A stretch of 64,000 bases of DNA, from NCBI GenBank assembly GCA_964430245.1, contig CAYSEW010000002.1, positions 102,876 through 166,875 on the forward strand, read 5' to 3'. Origin of the DNA: CAYSEW01 sp964430245 (GTDB lineage Bacteria; Bacteroidota; Bacteroidia; Flavobacteriales_D; Parvicellaceae). This document shows, in pieces, positions 1 to 7,121 of the stretch (position 1 is the first letter of the stretch; the number at the start of each line of letters is the position of its first letter). Made by a program: the position numbers and the translations under genes. The notes beneath the pieces were generated by a model. That model saw nothing but the letters and a program-made list of their open reading frames with translations, was not told the origin of the DNA and ran no database searches.

Positions 1-393
1 TTAAACCCTGAAAGTATAGACTACAATAACATTCCAGGATGCACCTATTGTTCTCCTGAAATAGCATCTGTAGGAATGACTGAAAAAGCTGCTAAGGAAG
101 CAGGTCATGAATTGAAAATTGGAAAGTTCCCATTCTCTGCATCTGGTAAAGCCAGTGCATCTGGTCATAATGATGGCTTTATCAAACTTATATTTGATGC
201 TAAATATGGTGAACTTCTTGGCGGACATATGATTGGAGCTAATGTTACAGAAATGGTTGCTGAAATAGTTGCAATAAGAAGATTAGAGACTACAGGACAT
301 GAGCTAATTAAAACTATCCACCCTCATCCTACTATGAGCGAGGCAATTATGGAAGCTGCTGCTGCTGCTTATGGGGAAGTGATTCATATGTAA
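1..393 (+). CDS. lpdA: Dihydrolipoyl dehydrogenase, C-terminal part (5' end outside window)
   Basis: The open frame is already running at base 1 and ends at the TAA at 391-393, so only about the last 130 residues are present. They form the dimerisation domain of the pyridine nucleotide-disulfide oxidoreductase family. The terminal HPHPTMSE motif carries the His-Glu pair that acts as acid-base at the flavin-dithiol centre of dihydrolipoyl dehydrogenases, and the GAEVTE-like segment reads GANVTEMVAEI here. The enzyme reoxidises lipoyl groups of 2-oxoacid dehydrogenase complexes in the cytoplasm using FAD and NAD+. The N-terminal FAD domain and redox-active CxxxxC are not visible. Glutathione or mercuric reductases share the fold, but the HPHPTMSE ending favours E3. 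Confidence 0.88.
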   Translation, partial: LNPESIDYNNIPGCTYCSPEIASVGMTEKAAKEAGHELKIGKFPFSASGKASASGHNDGFIKLIFDAKYGELLGGHMIGANVTEMVAEIVAIRRLETTGHELIKTIHPHPTMSEAIMEAAAAAYGEVIHM

Positions 394-394
394 A

Positions 395-769
395 TTAATC
401 ATTAAAGATAGGCTCTAAATGACTCTTAACCAATGGCTTTTCTATAAAAGCTACTACTTCATTTAACTCCTTAGCTTTAAGCTTATCACTTGGGTCTAAA
501 GATGATGTCACCATCACGATTTTAGATGAACTTTTTAATTCTTTAAAATGATCTATAAATTCCCATCCATTTAATTTAGGCATATCGATATCTAAAAAAA
601 TAAATTCAGGCATCTTAATTTTATTTTTTAATGCTTCTAATGCCTGTTGAGCACAAGTAAATGTTAGAATATTAAAATTACTTGAAAACCTATTGATCTG
701 CATTTCATTAATGAAATTTGCAGTCTGATCATCATCGACAAGGAATATATTATTTTTAGAGGTTGTCAA
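395..769 (-). CDS. Single-domain response regulator (CheY-like receiver)
   Basis: This 124-residue protein is one receiver domain with no output domain. Visible features are the acidic pocket (VDDD, residues 11-14), the likely phospho-acceptor Asp60 in FLDIDMPKLNGWEF, the Thr88/Ser89 switch position and the conserved Lys111 in FIEKPL. Stand-alone receivers of this form, with the NGWEF signature, are common in Bacteroidota and usually act in phosphorelays or by protein-protein contact. No histidine kinase is adjacent, so the partner is unknown. It is the last gene of the minus-strand run that begins with dnaX, about 50 bp after the TPR gene, and ends one base from the convergent lpdA stop. Confidence 0.85.
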   Translation of the reverse strand: MTTSKNNIFLVDDDQTANFINEMQINRFSSNFNILTFTCAQQALEALKNKIKMPEFIFLDIDMPKLNGWEFIDHFKELKSSSKIVMVTSSLDPSDKLKAKELNEVVAFIEKPLVKSHLEPIFND

Positions 770-816
770 TTCCTAATTTAGTTTGTTAATTTAAAATACG
801 AATTTAAACTTAAATA

Positions 817-1374
817 TTAATCTTTATTCTTTAATATTTTTTCTAACTCTTCACTTGAAATAGAAGCCGGTAGATCAGTTAAATTTCTCTCTAAGTAATA
901 TTTAGAATCTTTAGCCAAAGGATGATCAGGATACAGTTCAATCAATTCTTCATGAGCTAAAATTGCTGCTTTTTTCCTATTTAACACAAAATCTAAAATA
1001 ATTGCTCTGGATTTTAAATATTCTGCAGCTTTTGGAGATTTAGGAAATTTCCTTTGTGCTTGAAAATAATAATTAATGGCATTGTCATATTTTTCACTTA
1101 TTTCTGCTCCCCTAGCCGCTAAAATATATACACTTTCTATCTGATCATGCTCTGGGTTATTAAGAATGAAATGAGTAGCAGCACTATATAGCTCTTCTCC
1201 TAAAATTAATTTTTCATTTTTTTTCTGAACATTATTTTGAATCGAAAGAATTTTTTTTTCAAGAACTAACATTTGGTCTATTTCACCTGAATTATTTTTT
1301 GACTCTACTTTATTAGTATTTGAACATTGAACTATTATCAAGATAAGAAAACAACTATAAATTACTTTTTTCAT
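817..1374 (-). CDS. Putative TPR-type outer-membrane lipoprotein
   Basis: The product starts MKKVIYSCFLILIIVQC, a signal peptide ending in a lipobox-like IVQC with Cys17 as the possible lipidation site; Gln at -1 is not canonical, so lipidation is uncertain. The rest is helical with tetratricopeptide-like units (for example AINYYFQAQRKFPKSPKAAE and a following unit ending YPDHPLAKDSKYYLE). I chose the ATG at 1374 rather than the longer frame at 1395: the shorter form gives a clean signal peptide and starts just after the def stop at 1376, whereas the longer one would begin inside def. The arrangement resembles BamD/YbgF-type TPR scaffolds, but I cannot assign a specific role. Confidence 0.7.
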   Translation of the reverse strand: MKKVIYSCFLILIIVQCSNTNKVESKNNSGEIDQMLVLEKKILSIQNNVQKKNEKLILGEELYSAATHFILNNPEHDQIESVYILAARGAEISEKYDNAINYYFQAQRKFPKSPKAAEYLKSRAIILDFVLNRKKAAILAHEELIELYPDHPLAKDSKYYLERNLTDLPASISSEELEKILKNKD

Positions 1375-1375
1375 T

Positions 1376-1966
1376 TTATTTTTTTTTCGAAGCAAATTTC
1401 ATCTTATAATCAACATCAACTTTTCCTTTACTAATATCAACTAGCTTACGCTTCAACAACCTTCTTTTAAATGGATTTAGATGGTCGGTAAATAAAACGC
1501 CTTCAATATGGTCATATTCATGTTGAATGATCCTTGCAGCAATACCAGAAAAAACATCTTCATGATAATTCCAATTCTCGTCATAATAAGATATATGAAT
1601 GATTCCTTTTCTTGTTACATCTTCTCTAATTCCAGGAATACTTAAACACCCTTCAGAAAAAGGCCAGTCTTTACCAGACTCCTCCTCAATAATTGGATTG
1701 ACAAAAACTTTTTTAAAATTTTTTAAGACCTCAAGGTTTTTGGCTTCTTCCTCATTTTTAGCTTCTTCCTCAGAGAAAGGCGCAGCATCAACTACGAACA
1801 TACGAATAGCCTGACCAATTTGTGGACATGCTAAACCAACTCCTTTAGCCGCATACATGGTTTCGAACATGTTATCAATTAAACCAGAAATATCTGCATT
1901 CTCTTCAATTTCATCACATTCCTTGCGAAGAACAGAGCTTCCATAAGCTACAATAGGTAAAATCAT
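1376..1966 (-). CDS. def: Peptide deformylase
   Basis: This 196-residue enzyme removes the formyl group from the N-terminal Met of nascent proteins. All three metal-site motifs are present: motif I GVGLACPQ (42-49), motif II EGCLS (105-109, metal-binding Cys) and motif III HEYDH (149-153, two His ligands and the catalytic Glu). Motif I has Cys47 where GxGLAAPQ is usual. Around residues 66-76 an acidic insertion contains a short internal duplication (EEAKN twice). It lies 47 bp downstream of the tau-tail frame and is followed after 1 bp by the TPR gene, suggesting one transcript from dnaX onward. Confidence 0.95.
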   Translation of the reverse strand: MILPIVAYGSSVLRKECDEIEENADISGLIDNMFETMYAAKGVGLACPQIGQAIRMFVVDAAPFSEEEAKNEEEAKNLEVLKNFKKVFVNPIIEEESGKDWPFSEGCLSIPGIREDVTRKGIIHISYYDENWNYHEDVFSGIAARIIQHEYDHIEGVLFTDHLNPFKRRLLKRKLVDISKGKVDVDYKMKFASKKK

Positions 1967-2013
1967 CGAACAAATATAAGAACTGATTTAAACATATAAC
2001 AGAACAAGAATTC

Positions 2014-2658
2014 TTAATACTCAATATCTAAATTAAATTTATCTCTAAGGTGTTTTAAATCTGTATTAGAGTCAGCCATTTTTAAGAATATTTCTTTACT
2101 ATTCAAATGTTTTTTAGTTGATTGATCACTCTTAATCACCTTATAAACTAATTTAATGCCATAATTATTAAGTTCTGTTCTTAAGTGACTTAAAATTTCA
2201 GGACTTTCTTCTTGAAGTTCCAATCGCTGTACTTCACTGTCTATTTCAAACGACACTAAATAGTTTTCTCCTAAAATAGGTTGGTATTTTGTTAGTGTTG
2301 CATACATCCCTTGGCGTCCATTTTCATTAAGCATTTCAGCATACATATTCCACTTTTCTAGCAAAAGCTCATTATTAAATATATCTCTAGGCATATCTGA
2401 AAGATCAACCTCTTCCTTTTTGTTTAAAGATTTTTTAATAATATCATCTTTCATCTTATAAATTGAAGTTGAAGATGTCCGTTTATTGATCTCTTTTCTT
2501 TTAATTGAATGGGAATAAGCTACTTTTTTGGGATGCTCCTTGACAGTAGGTACACTTTTAGTTTTTTCAGTTAAATCATTTTTTTGAACAACTTGAATAG
2601 TCTTTTCAGCTGTTGAATTAGCAACCTTTTGCAAACTCAACAGTGATTTAGGAGGCAT
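2014..2658 (-). CDS. DnaX tau-like C-terminal region in the -1 frame
   Basis: This 214-residue frame begins at an ATG overlapping the dnaX stop (TAATG). It has a charged, Ser/Thr/Lys-rich linker for the first 75 residues or so, then a folded-looking domain with the LSDMPRDIFNNELLLEKWNMYAEML segment typical of DnaX C-terminal regions in Bacteroidota. In DnaX proteins the region beyond the AAA+ core binds the helicase and the polymerase alpha subunit. The frame is the -1 frame of dnaX and stays open upstream to the A10 run at 2677-2686, so it can be read as a fusion by frameshift (predicted tau of 578 residues) or separately by reinitiation at TAATG. The function rests on position and this resemblance. 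Confidence 0.7.
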   Translation of the reverse strand: MPPKSLLSLQKVANSTAEKTIQVVQKNDLTEKTKSVPTVKEHPKKVAYSHSIKRKEINKRTSSTSIYKMKDDIIKKSLNKKEEVDLSDMPRDIFNNELLLEKWNMYAEMLNENGRQGMYATLTKYQPILGENYLVSFEIDSEVQRLELQEESPEILSHLRTELNNYGIKLVYKVIKSDQSTKKHLNSKEIFLKMADSNTDLKHLRDKFNLDIEY

Positions 2659-3749
2659 TATGCGGAAATCAATTGCTTTTTTTTTTCGTCCGATATACTC
2701 AGTGATGCCATTTTCATTAACGCTAATTCAACATGAAGCCGTTGGTTCTTGCTGGTTCTATAATGAATATCAGCTTCGGACACTATTTTAAGGATATCAA
2801 TAATAATCCTTGAATCAAAATTATTAGACTGCTCAATAAACTGGTCTTTTATTTTATCACTTACTTCTAATAAAGAAATAGTTTTTTTATCCCTGCAAAC
2901 TAGCAAATTTCTAAAATGACTACCTAATCCAGTAATAAAATGATGTCCATCAAACCCTTTGGCTAAAATTTCATCAAAGATCATTAAAGTCTCATGAATA
3001 TCATTTTTGTAAACTTTATCAGAAATTTTGAAAAAATAATCATGATCTAGAATATTCAGATTCTTAATAACAGCTTCATAAGTAATATTTCCATTACAGA
3101 AATTTACCATTTGATCAAAAACTGATAATGCATCTCTTAATGCGCCATCAGCCTTTTCTGCAATTACCATTAAAGCCTCTTTTTCTGCGACTACTTTTTC
3201 CTTTTTAGCGATATCCTCTAAATGATCTGCAATGTCTTTAACAGTTATTCTATTAAAATCATAAACCTGACACCTTGAAAGTATTGTCGGTATAATCTTA
3301 TGTTTCTCAGTAGTAGCAAGAATGAAAATTGCATGCGGAGGTGGCTCTTCTAAAGTCTTTAGAAAAGCATTAAATGCAGCAGAAGAAAGCATATGAACTT
3401 CATCTATAATATGCACTTTATATTTACCTATTTGAGGAGGTATTCTTACCTGATCTGTAATATTTCTTATATCATCTACATGATTGTTAGATGCAGCATC
3501 TAATTCAAAAATATTATAAGAAAAATCAGTTTGTTCTTTATCATCAACTTGATTAATTGACCTAGCAAAAATCCTTGCTATGGTCGTCTTACCTACACCT
3601 CTAGGACCACAAAACAAATAGGCCTGCGCTAGTTGACCAGTATCAATGGCTTTTTGCAAAGTATCAGTAATATTAGATTGCCCAACAACACTTCCCCATG
3701 TTAATGGACGATACTTTAAGGCTGAAACTATGTAGCTTTCTTTAGACAT
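2658..3749 (-). CDS. dnaX: DNA polymerase III subunit gamma (DnaX AAA+ core)
   Basis: This 363-residue protein is the clamp-loader ATPase core. It has Walker A GPRGVGKT (48-55), Walker B IIDEVHM (114-120), FLKTLEEPPPHAIFILATTE and the SRC sensor around 158-160, followed by the lid and collar domains. The length matches domains I-III of E. coli DnaX, i.e. a gamma-like form. Unusually, the zinc module between the Walker A helix and the ELDAASNN segment is missing: residues 64-80 contain no Cys, where the family usually has four. The 3' end contains GAA AAA AAA AAG, ten A and a G, five codons before the stop, a candidate -1 slippage site leading into the tau tail. Confidence 0.95.
   Translation of the reverse strand: MSKESYIVSALKYRPLTWGSVVGQSNITDTLQKAIDTGQLAQAYLFCGPRGVGKTTIARIFARSINQVDDKEQTDFSYNIFELDAASNNHVDDIRNITDQVRIPPQIGKYKVHIIDEVHMLSSAAFNAFLKTLEEPPPHAIFILATTEKHKIIPTILSRCQVYDFNRITVKDIADHLEDIAKKEKVVAEKEALMVIAEKADGALRDALSVFDQMVNFCNGNITYEAVIKNLNILDHDYFFKISDKVYKNDIHETLMIFDEILAKGFDGHHFITGLGSHFRNLLVCRDKKTISLLEVSDKIKDQFIEQSNNFDSRIIIDILKIVSEADIHYRTSKNQRLHVELALMKMASLSISDEKKKQLISA
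2676..2686 (-). promoter_or_regulatory. dnaX: A10-G slippery run in dnaX (candidate -1 frameshift or transcription slippage site)
   Basis: On the coding strand ten A are followed by G, read in the zero frame as (GA)A AAA AAA AAG. The last seven bases are A AAA AAG, the heptamer used for gamma/tau frameshifting in E. coli dnaX; a run of nine A drives transcriptional slippage in Thermus dnaX. After a -1 shift the codons read A-I-D-F-R-I and enter the downstream frame at its Met with no stop. Whether slippage happens, and at which step, is inferred. Confidence 0.6.
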
Positions 3750-3760
3750 ATTTACAACAA

Positions 3761-3768
3761 CAAATATA
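3761..3768 (-). promoter_or_regulatory. Candidate -7 box for dnaX
   Basis: On the minus strand the sequence reads TATATTTG, an exact match to the Bacteroidota TAnnTTTG element, about 12 bp upstream of the dnaX ATG. No convincing -33 TTG lies at the expected spacing. Confidence 0.45.
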
Positions 3769-3868
3769 AAGTATCAAATGAAGACATCCCTATTGTATTA
3801 AGAATTAGTTGAAAATTATTTATTAACACAATTAATTACTTTATTCTACTATATATGAATAAAAATAT

Positions 3869-3876
3869 TAACTTTG
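3869..3876 (+). promoter_or_regulatory. Candidate -7 box for the rpsF operon
   Basis: TAACTTTG matches TAnnTTTG and lies 27 bp before the rpsF ATG, implying a leader of roughly 20 nt. The -33 region is AT-rich without a clear TTG. Confidence 0.5.
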
Positions 3877-3903
3877 CGCCCCGAATATTAAAAATTATAT
3901 AAC

Positions 3904-4251
3904 ATGAATAATTACGAAACTGTTTTCATTTTAACTCCCGTTTTGTCTGAAAAACAGACAAAGGAAGCAGTCGAAAAATTCAAAAAGTCATTAAAGAATT
4001 GTGGTGCTGAAATAAAATTTGAGGAATCATGGGGCTTAAAAAAATTAGCCTATCCTATCCAAAAAAAGACCACAGGTTTTTACTTCTTATTTGAGTTCGA
4101 AGCTGCCGGAGATACTGTAAGTAAAATTGAAGTCGAATTTAAAAGAGATGAGCGAGTAATGAGATTCTTAACCATGAAAATGGACAAAGATCATCTTGCT
4201 TATGCTGAAAAAAGAAGAAGCAAAAATGCAGAAATCACTGCTAAAGCTTAG
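3904..4251 (+). CDS. rpsF: 30S ribosomal protein S6
   Basis: This 115-residue protein matches bacterial S6, which binds 16S rRNA together with S18 in the platform of the small subunit. The N-terminal YETVFILTPVLSEKQ and the RDERVMRFLTMKMDKD segment are characteristic. It is the first gene of rpsF-rpsR-rplI, the standard bacterial order apart from the absence of ssb and priB. The ATG is preceded by AT-rich sequence without a Shine-Dalgarno motif, as is usual in Bacteroidota. Confidence 0.97.
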   Translation: MNNYETVFILTPVLSEKQTKEAVEKFKKSLKNCGAEIKFEESWGLKKLAYPIQKKTTGFYFLFEFEAAGDTVSKIEVEFKRDERVMRFLTMKMDKDHLAYAEKRRSKNAEITAKA

Positions 4252-4273
4252 TATAAACTAAAAAATTTAAAAA

Positions 4274-4543
4274 ATGGCTGATAAAAATTCAGAAATTAGA
4301 TATCTAAATCCGATTAATATTGAAGTAACTAAAACTAAGTATTGTCGGTTTAAAAAATCAGGAATTAAATTCATTGATTATAAAGATCCAAAATTCCTTA
4401 TAAAATTTATTAATGAACAAGGTAAATTACTGCCTAGAAGATTAACAGGTACTTCTGCAAAATATCAGAAAAAGGTATCACAAGCAGTTAAACGTGCACG
4501 TCATCTTGCTATTTTACCATATGTTGCTGACCAATTAAAATAA
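4274..4543 (+). CDS. rpsR: 30S ribosomal protein S18
   Basis: This 89-residue S18 protein binds S6 and 16S rRNA. It has the YCRF motif, the IDYKDPKFLIKFINEQGKLLPRR-type core (residues about 33-56) and the basic KRARHLAILPY tail. It lies 22 bp after rpsF, and its stop codon overlaps the Shine-Dalgarno-like sequence of rplI. Confidence 0.97.
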   Translation: MADKNSEIRYLNPINIEVTKTKYCRFKKSGIKFIDYKDPKFLIKFINEQGKLLPRRLTGTSAKYQKKVSQAVKRARHLAILPYVADQLK

Positions 4544-4549
4544 GGAGGA
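4542..4549 (+). promoter_or_regulatory. rplI: Strong Shine-Dalgarno sequence before rplI
   Basis: AAGGAGGA is complementary to the anti-SD core and ends six bases before the rplI ATG at 4556. It overlaps the rpsR stop codon. The ribosomal genes upstream in this operon, and nearly all other genes in the window, lack such a site. Confidence 0.75.
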
Positions 4550-4555
4550 ATAATC

Positions 4556-5002
4556 ATGGATGTATTATTAAAGAAAAAAGTTGATTCTCTAGGAGATGAA
4601 AACGAAATAGTATCTGTAAAAAATGGTTATGGGAGAAATTATTTAATCCCTAAAGGTATTGCTATTCTTGCTACTGATTCAATAAAGAAAATGCATGCTG
4701 AAAATCAAAAACAGAGAGCTCATAAAGAAGTTAAAATAAAAGAAGAAGCAGAAAAACTTGCTAAGTCTATTAAATCCTCAAAAATAAAAGTAGCTGCTAA
4801 GGTGGGTGAAAAAGGAAAGATCTTTGGATCAATCACCAACATTCAGCTTACAGATGCAATAAAAGAAGCTGGATTTGAAATTGATAGAAAAAACATCAAT
4901 ATAGTTGAAAAGAACATCAAATCTATTGGTAAATATTCTGCAGATATTAAAATTCATAAAGACATTACAGTAAATATTGAATTTGAAGTAGCTGAAGGTT
5001 AA
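4556..5002 (+). CDS. rplI: 50S ribosomal protein L9
   Basis: This 148-residue L9 protein has an N-terminal rRNA-binding domain with the family signature (VKNGYGRNYLIPKGIA, about 21-36), a long connecting helix rich in Lys and Glu (about 42-75), and the C-terminal domain with GKIFGSITN. L9 sits at the base of the L1 stalk. It ends the operon and is followed by a strong terminator at 5028-5053. Confidence 0.97.
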   Translation: MDVLLKKKVDSLGDENEIVSVKNGYGRNYLIPKGIAILATDSIKKMHAENQKQRAHKEVKIKEEAEKLAKSIKSSKIKVAAKVGEKGKIFGSITNIQLTDAIKEAGFEIDRKNINIVEKNIKSIGKYSADIKIHKDITVNIEFEVAEG

Positions 5003-5027
5003 ATACTCTACTAAATTTATTTATCGC

Positions 5028-5053
5028 AAAAAGCCCGTTTATCGGGCTTTTTT
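5028..5053. terminator. Bidirectional rho-independent terminator after rplI
   Basis: A-run, GCCCG, loop TTTAT, CGGGC, T6. The stem has A-runs on one side and T-runs on the other, so it can end both the rplI transcript and the convergent minus-strand gene, whose last codons and stop (5039-5041) lie inside the hairpin. Confidence 0.85.
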
Positions 5054-6928
5054 CATTTTCAAGAATATATAAATAAGGAAAAACAATCCTAAAAAGAGAA
5101 ATAAATAACCTATATACAAGAGCCATTCATCTACAGTCAAACCAAAAAAATCATTATTCTCTTGGCTACGTTTATCTTTATTTTGTTGTATTAAAACTTC
5201 AGGAATTACACATTCATAAACAGGATAAAGGTTAAATACTGTATCGGCAGCAACTAATTTTATTCTATTAGAATCTCCATCTGACCAACTTATAAATTGA
5301 TGACAACCATCATCCAAAGCCTCTATATTAAATTCAAAACCTTTTAAATATTGCCCCTTAAATGGCAGGCATATTGGATAATTTTCATTTATACTAACCT
5401 TTCCATTATCATTATTGATTTCCATTTCTATCCATCCCTCTGGAGCTAATAGACGAACTAGTTCTGATTTCACAAACTTATCTCTCATCCTAGCAAAAGT
5501 TCTTAGTTTATCAACTTCAATCAACCATTTTTTTTCAGTCTTTGGAACTCTTTTTAAATGAGGAATTATCTTTTCTCCTGGTCTAGGCAATTCATTGATA
5601 TAAATTGACTGCAGGTGATCTATAGATTTTATAATAGAATCTTTATGTAAAGAAGTATTTAATAGATGTGCATATTGAATTAAAAATTCACTTTTAAAAT
5701 CTTCATTACTCATTAATTTTCTTAAATAACGTGTGCTCCATGGTGGATTATACCAATACTCACCAGCATTGCTTAAAGAATGAGCTAAAAATTTCCTGCT
5801 TGCATATCTATAACCATGATCAGTATCGTATAGGATCATTCTAAATTTCTTATCTCCCTGATTTGAATTCCAATAACGAATATTACCCCTAGAGTCTGAG
5901 TTATTTATATATAGCTGAAAGATCCTAAAATTGATATAATTACGGATATCTAAAAATTCATTAACCTTTACATAATTAGCACTATCCATTTTTTTCAACC
6001 TCAAGAACCAATTATACATATCCATATAATCTTTTCTATTACCATGTTGAGGGATCCATTTTCCTTTTACAATAGAAACACTGTCTTTATTAAATCCTTT
6101 ATTGTACTTTAAATAGTGCTCATTGATCTTTTCTCTTAAATTGTAAACACCCCAATAATCACTATTAATAAAAAGATGAATTGGCTGAAAAGACATATGG
6201 TCAATTTCTAAATTCCTAACTAGATAGGCACTAAAAACATCCTTAAACCTTGTGCCATTAAAATCATTTCCTGATGATCTTATAACAAGATGCTTATGCT
6301 TGTCTAACTTTTTTAACTTAAAAAATTGATAATTAAATACATTAGACCCATATTCAGACCTAGCAATTATCTTAAAAGATTTATCTTGATATCTTCTAGT
6401 TGATTCCCCGAATAGCTTTATTCCACAATCCTGTTGTATTGACAAACTATCATCATCTAAATAAATTAAGTGAACTGGTTTTTCCCAGTTTTTGTACCAA
6501 TTAGAATTTTTTAAAACCCCAGCTGAATCTAAATAAGCATGAGCTCCTTTTACATAAATCCCCTTCTCTGAATCCCATAAATCTGCAGGATCAACAGCAA
6601 TATGAACAACTGGCAATTCCTTGTTAAAATTCATCAGATAAAACCGATTGATAATAGTATCCTTTTTTGTACCATTAAAAACTGGTTTTATCCTTACAAT
6701 CGAAGTTTTAGAAATTATCAATGAATCTTTCCATCTTTTAGAATTACGACCAGGTATTGAACCATCCAAAGAGTAATATAACTTTTTAAAATCTCCTCTT
6801 ATTTTTAATATTAAAGTGTCAATGTATTTCCCGGATTCATGACTAACTTGAATAGGAGTCTGAGATCTAATAGAGACTGATATTAATAATAGTAAAAATA
6901 CTACCTTGGTCTTAATCATAAAAGGCAA
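5039..6928 (-). CDS. CotH-like protein with membrane anchor
   Basis: This 629-residue protein has a signal peptide (through about residue 23, ending SQ), then a chitobiase C-terminal-like beta domain (LYYSLDGSIPGRNSKRW, about 50-66), then a CotH-family kinase-like region. CotH hallmarks are GIKLFGESTRRYQDKSF, an RSSGNDFNGTRFKD segment, WGVYNLREKINEHYL and RMILYDTDHGY. A C-terminal hydrophobic helix (about 603-624) is followed by KMKKAR, suggesting an anchored protein with its domains outside the cytoplasm. CotH proteins are atypical kinases that phosphorylate secreted proteins, as known for Bacillus spore-coat CotH. Substrate and activity here are unknown. ATG at codon 4 is an alternative start. 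Confidence 0.75.
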   Translation of the reverse strand: MPFMIKTKVVFLLLLISVSIRSQTPIQVSHESGKYIDTLILKIRGDFKKLYYSLDGSIPGRNSKRWKDSLIISKTSIVRIKPVFNGTKKDTIINRFYLMNFNKELPVVHIAVDPADLWDSEKGIYVKGAHAYLDSAGVLKNSNWYKNWEKPVHLIYLDDDSLSIQQDCGIKLFGESTRRYQDKSFKIIARSEYGSNVFNYQFFKLKKLDKHKHLVIRSSGNDFNGTRFKDVFSAYLVRNLEIDHMSFQPIHLFINSDYWGVYNLREKINEHYLKYNKGFNKDSVSIVKGKWIPQHGNRKDYMDMYNWFLRLKKMDSANYVKVNEFLDIRNYINFRIFQLYINNSDSRGNIRYWNSNQGDKKFRMILYDTDHGYRYASRKFLAHSLSNAGEYWYNPPWSTRYLRKLMSNEDFKSEFLIQYAHLLNTSLHKDSIIKSIDHLQSIYINELPRPGEKIIPHLKRVPKTEKKWLIEVDKLRTFARMRDKFVKSELVRLLAPEGWIEMEINNDNGKVSINENYPICLPFKGQYLKGFEFNIEALDDGCHQFISWSDGDSNRIKLVAADTVFNLYPVYECVIPEVLIQQNKDKRSQENNDFFGLTVDEWLLYIGYLFLFLGLFFLIYIFLKMKKAR

Positions 6929-7077
6929 GTTATAAAATTGTAAATCTAAAAGAATGAGTAGGTTTTTAATTTATGAATAAATTATTTTTAATATGTATTC
7001 CAAAAAATTTAATAATTTCAATTAAATATAATTTAGAGATTTAATATGATCAAAAAGCATTTGTGATTTTTCATTTT

Positions 7078-7108
7078 TTTGACGAATATCCTTTTAAATT
7101 TACATTCC
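7078..7108 (+). promoter_or_regulatory. Candidate promoter of the RND efflux operon
   Basis: TTTG (7078-7081), 19 bp, then TACATTCC (7101-7108), a 6/8 match to TAnnTTTG at the spacing expected for the Bacteroidota primary sigma factor. It is 14 bp before the ATG at 7122, implying a very short leader. Confidence 0.45.
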
Positions 7109-7121
7109 AAATTAATTTCAC

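Noticed and set aside
2610..2643. Inverted repeat CTGTTGA/TCAACAG downstream of the dnaX slippery run, as a frameshift stimulator
   Set aside because: It starts about 33 nt after the run; stimulatory structures usually lie 5-9 nt away. Kept only as a note.
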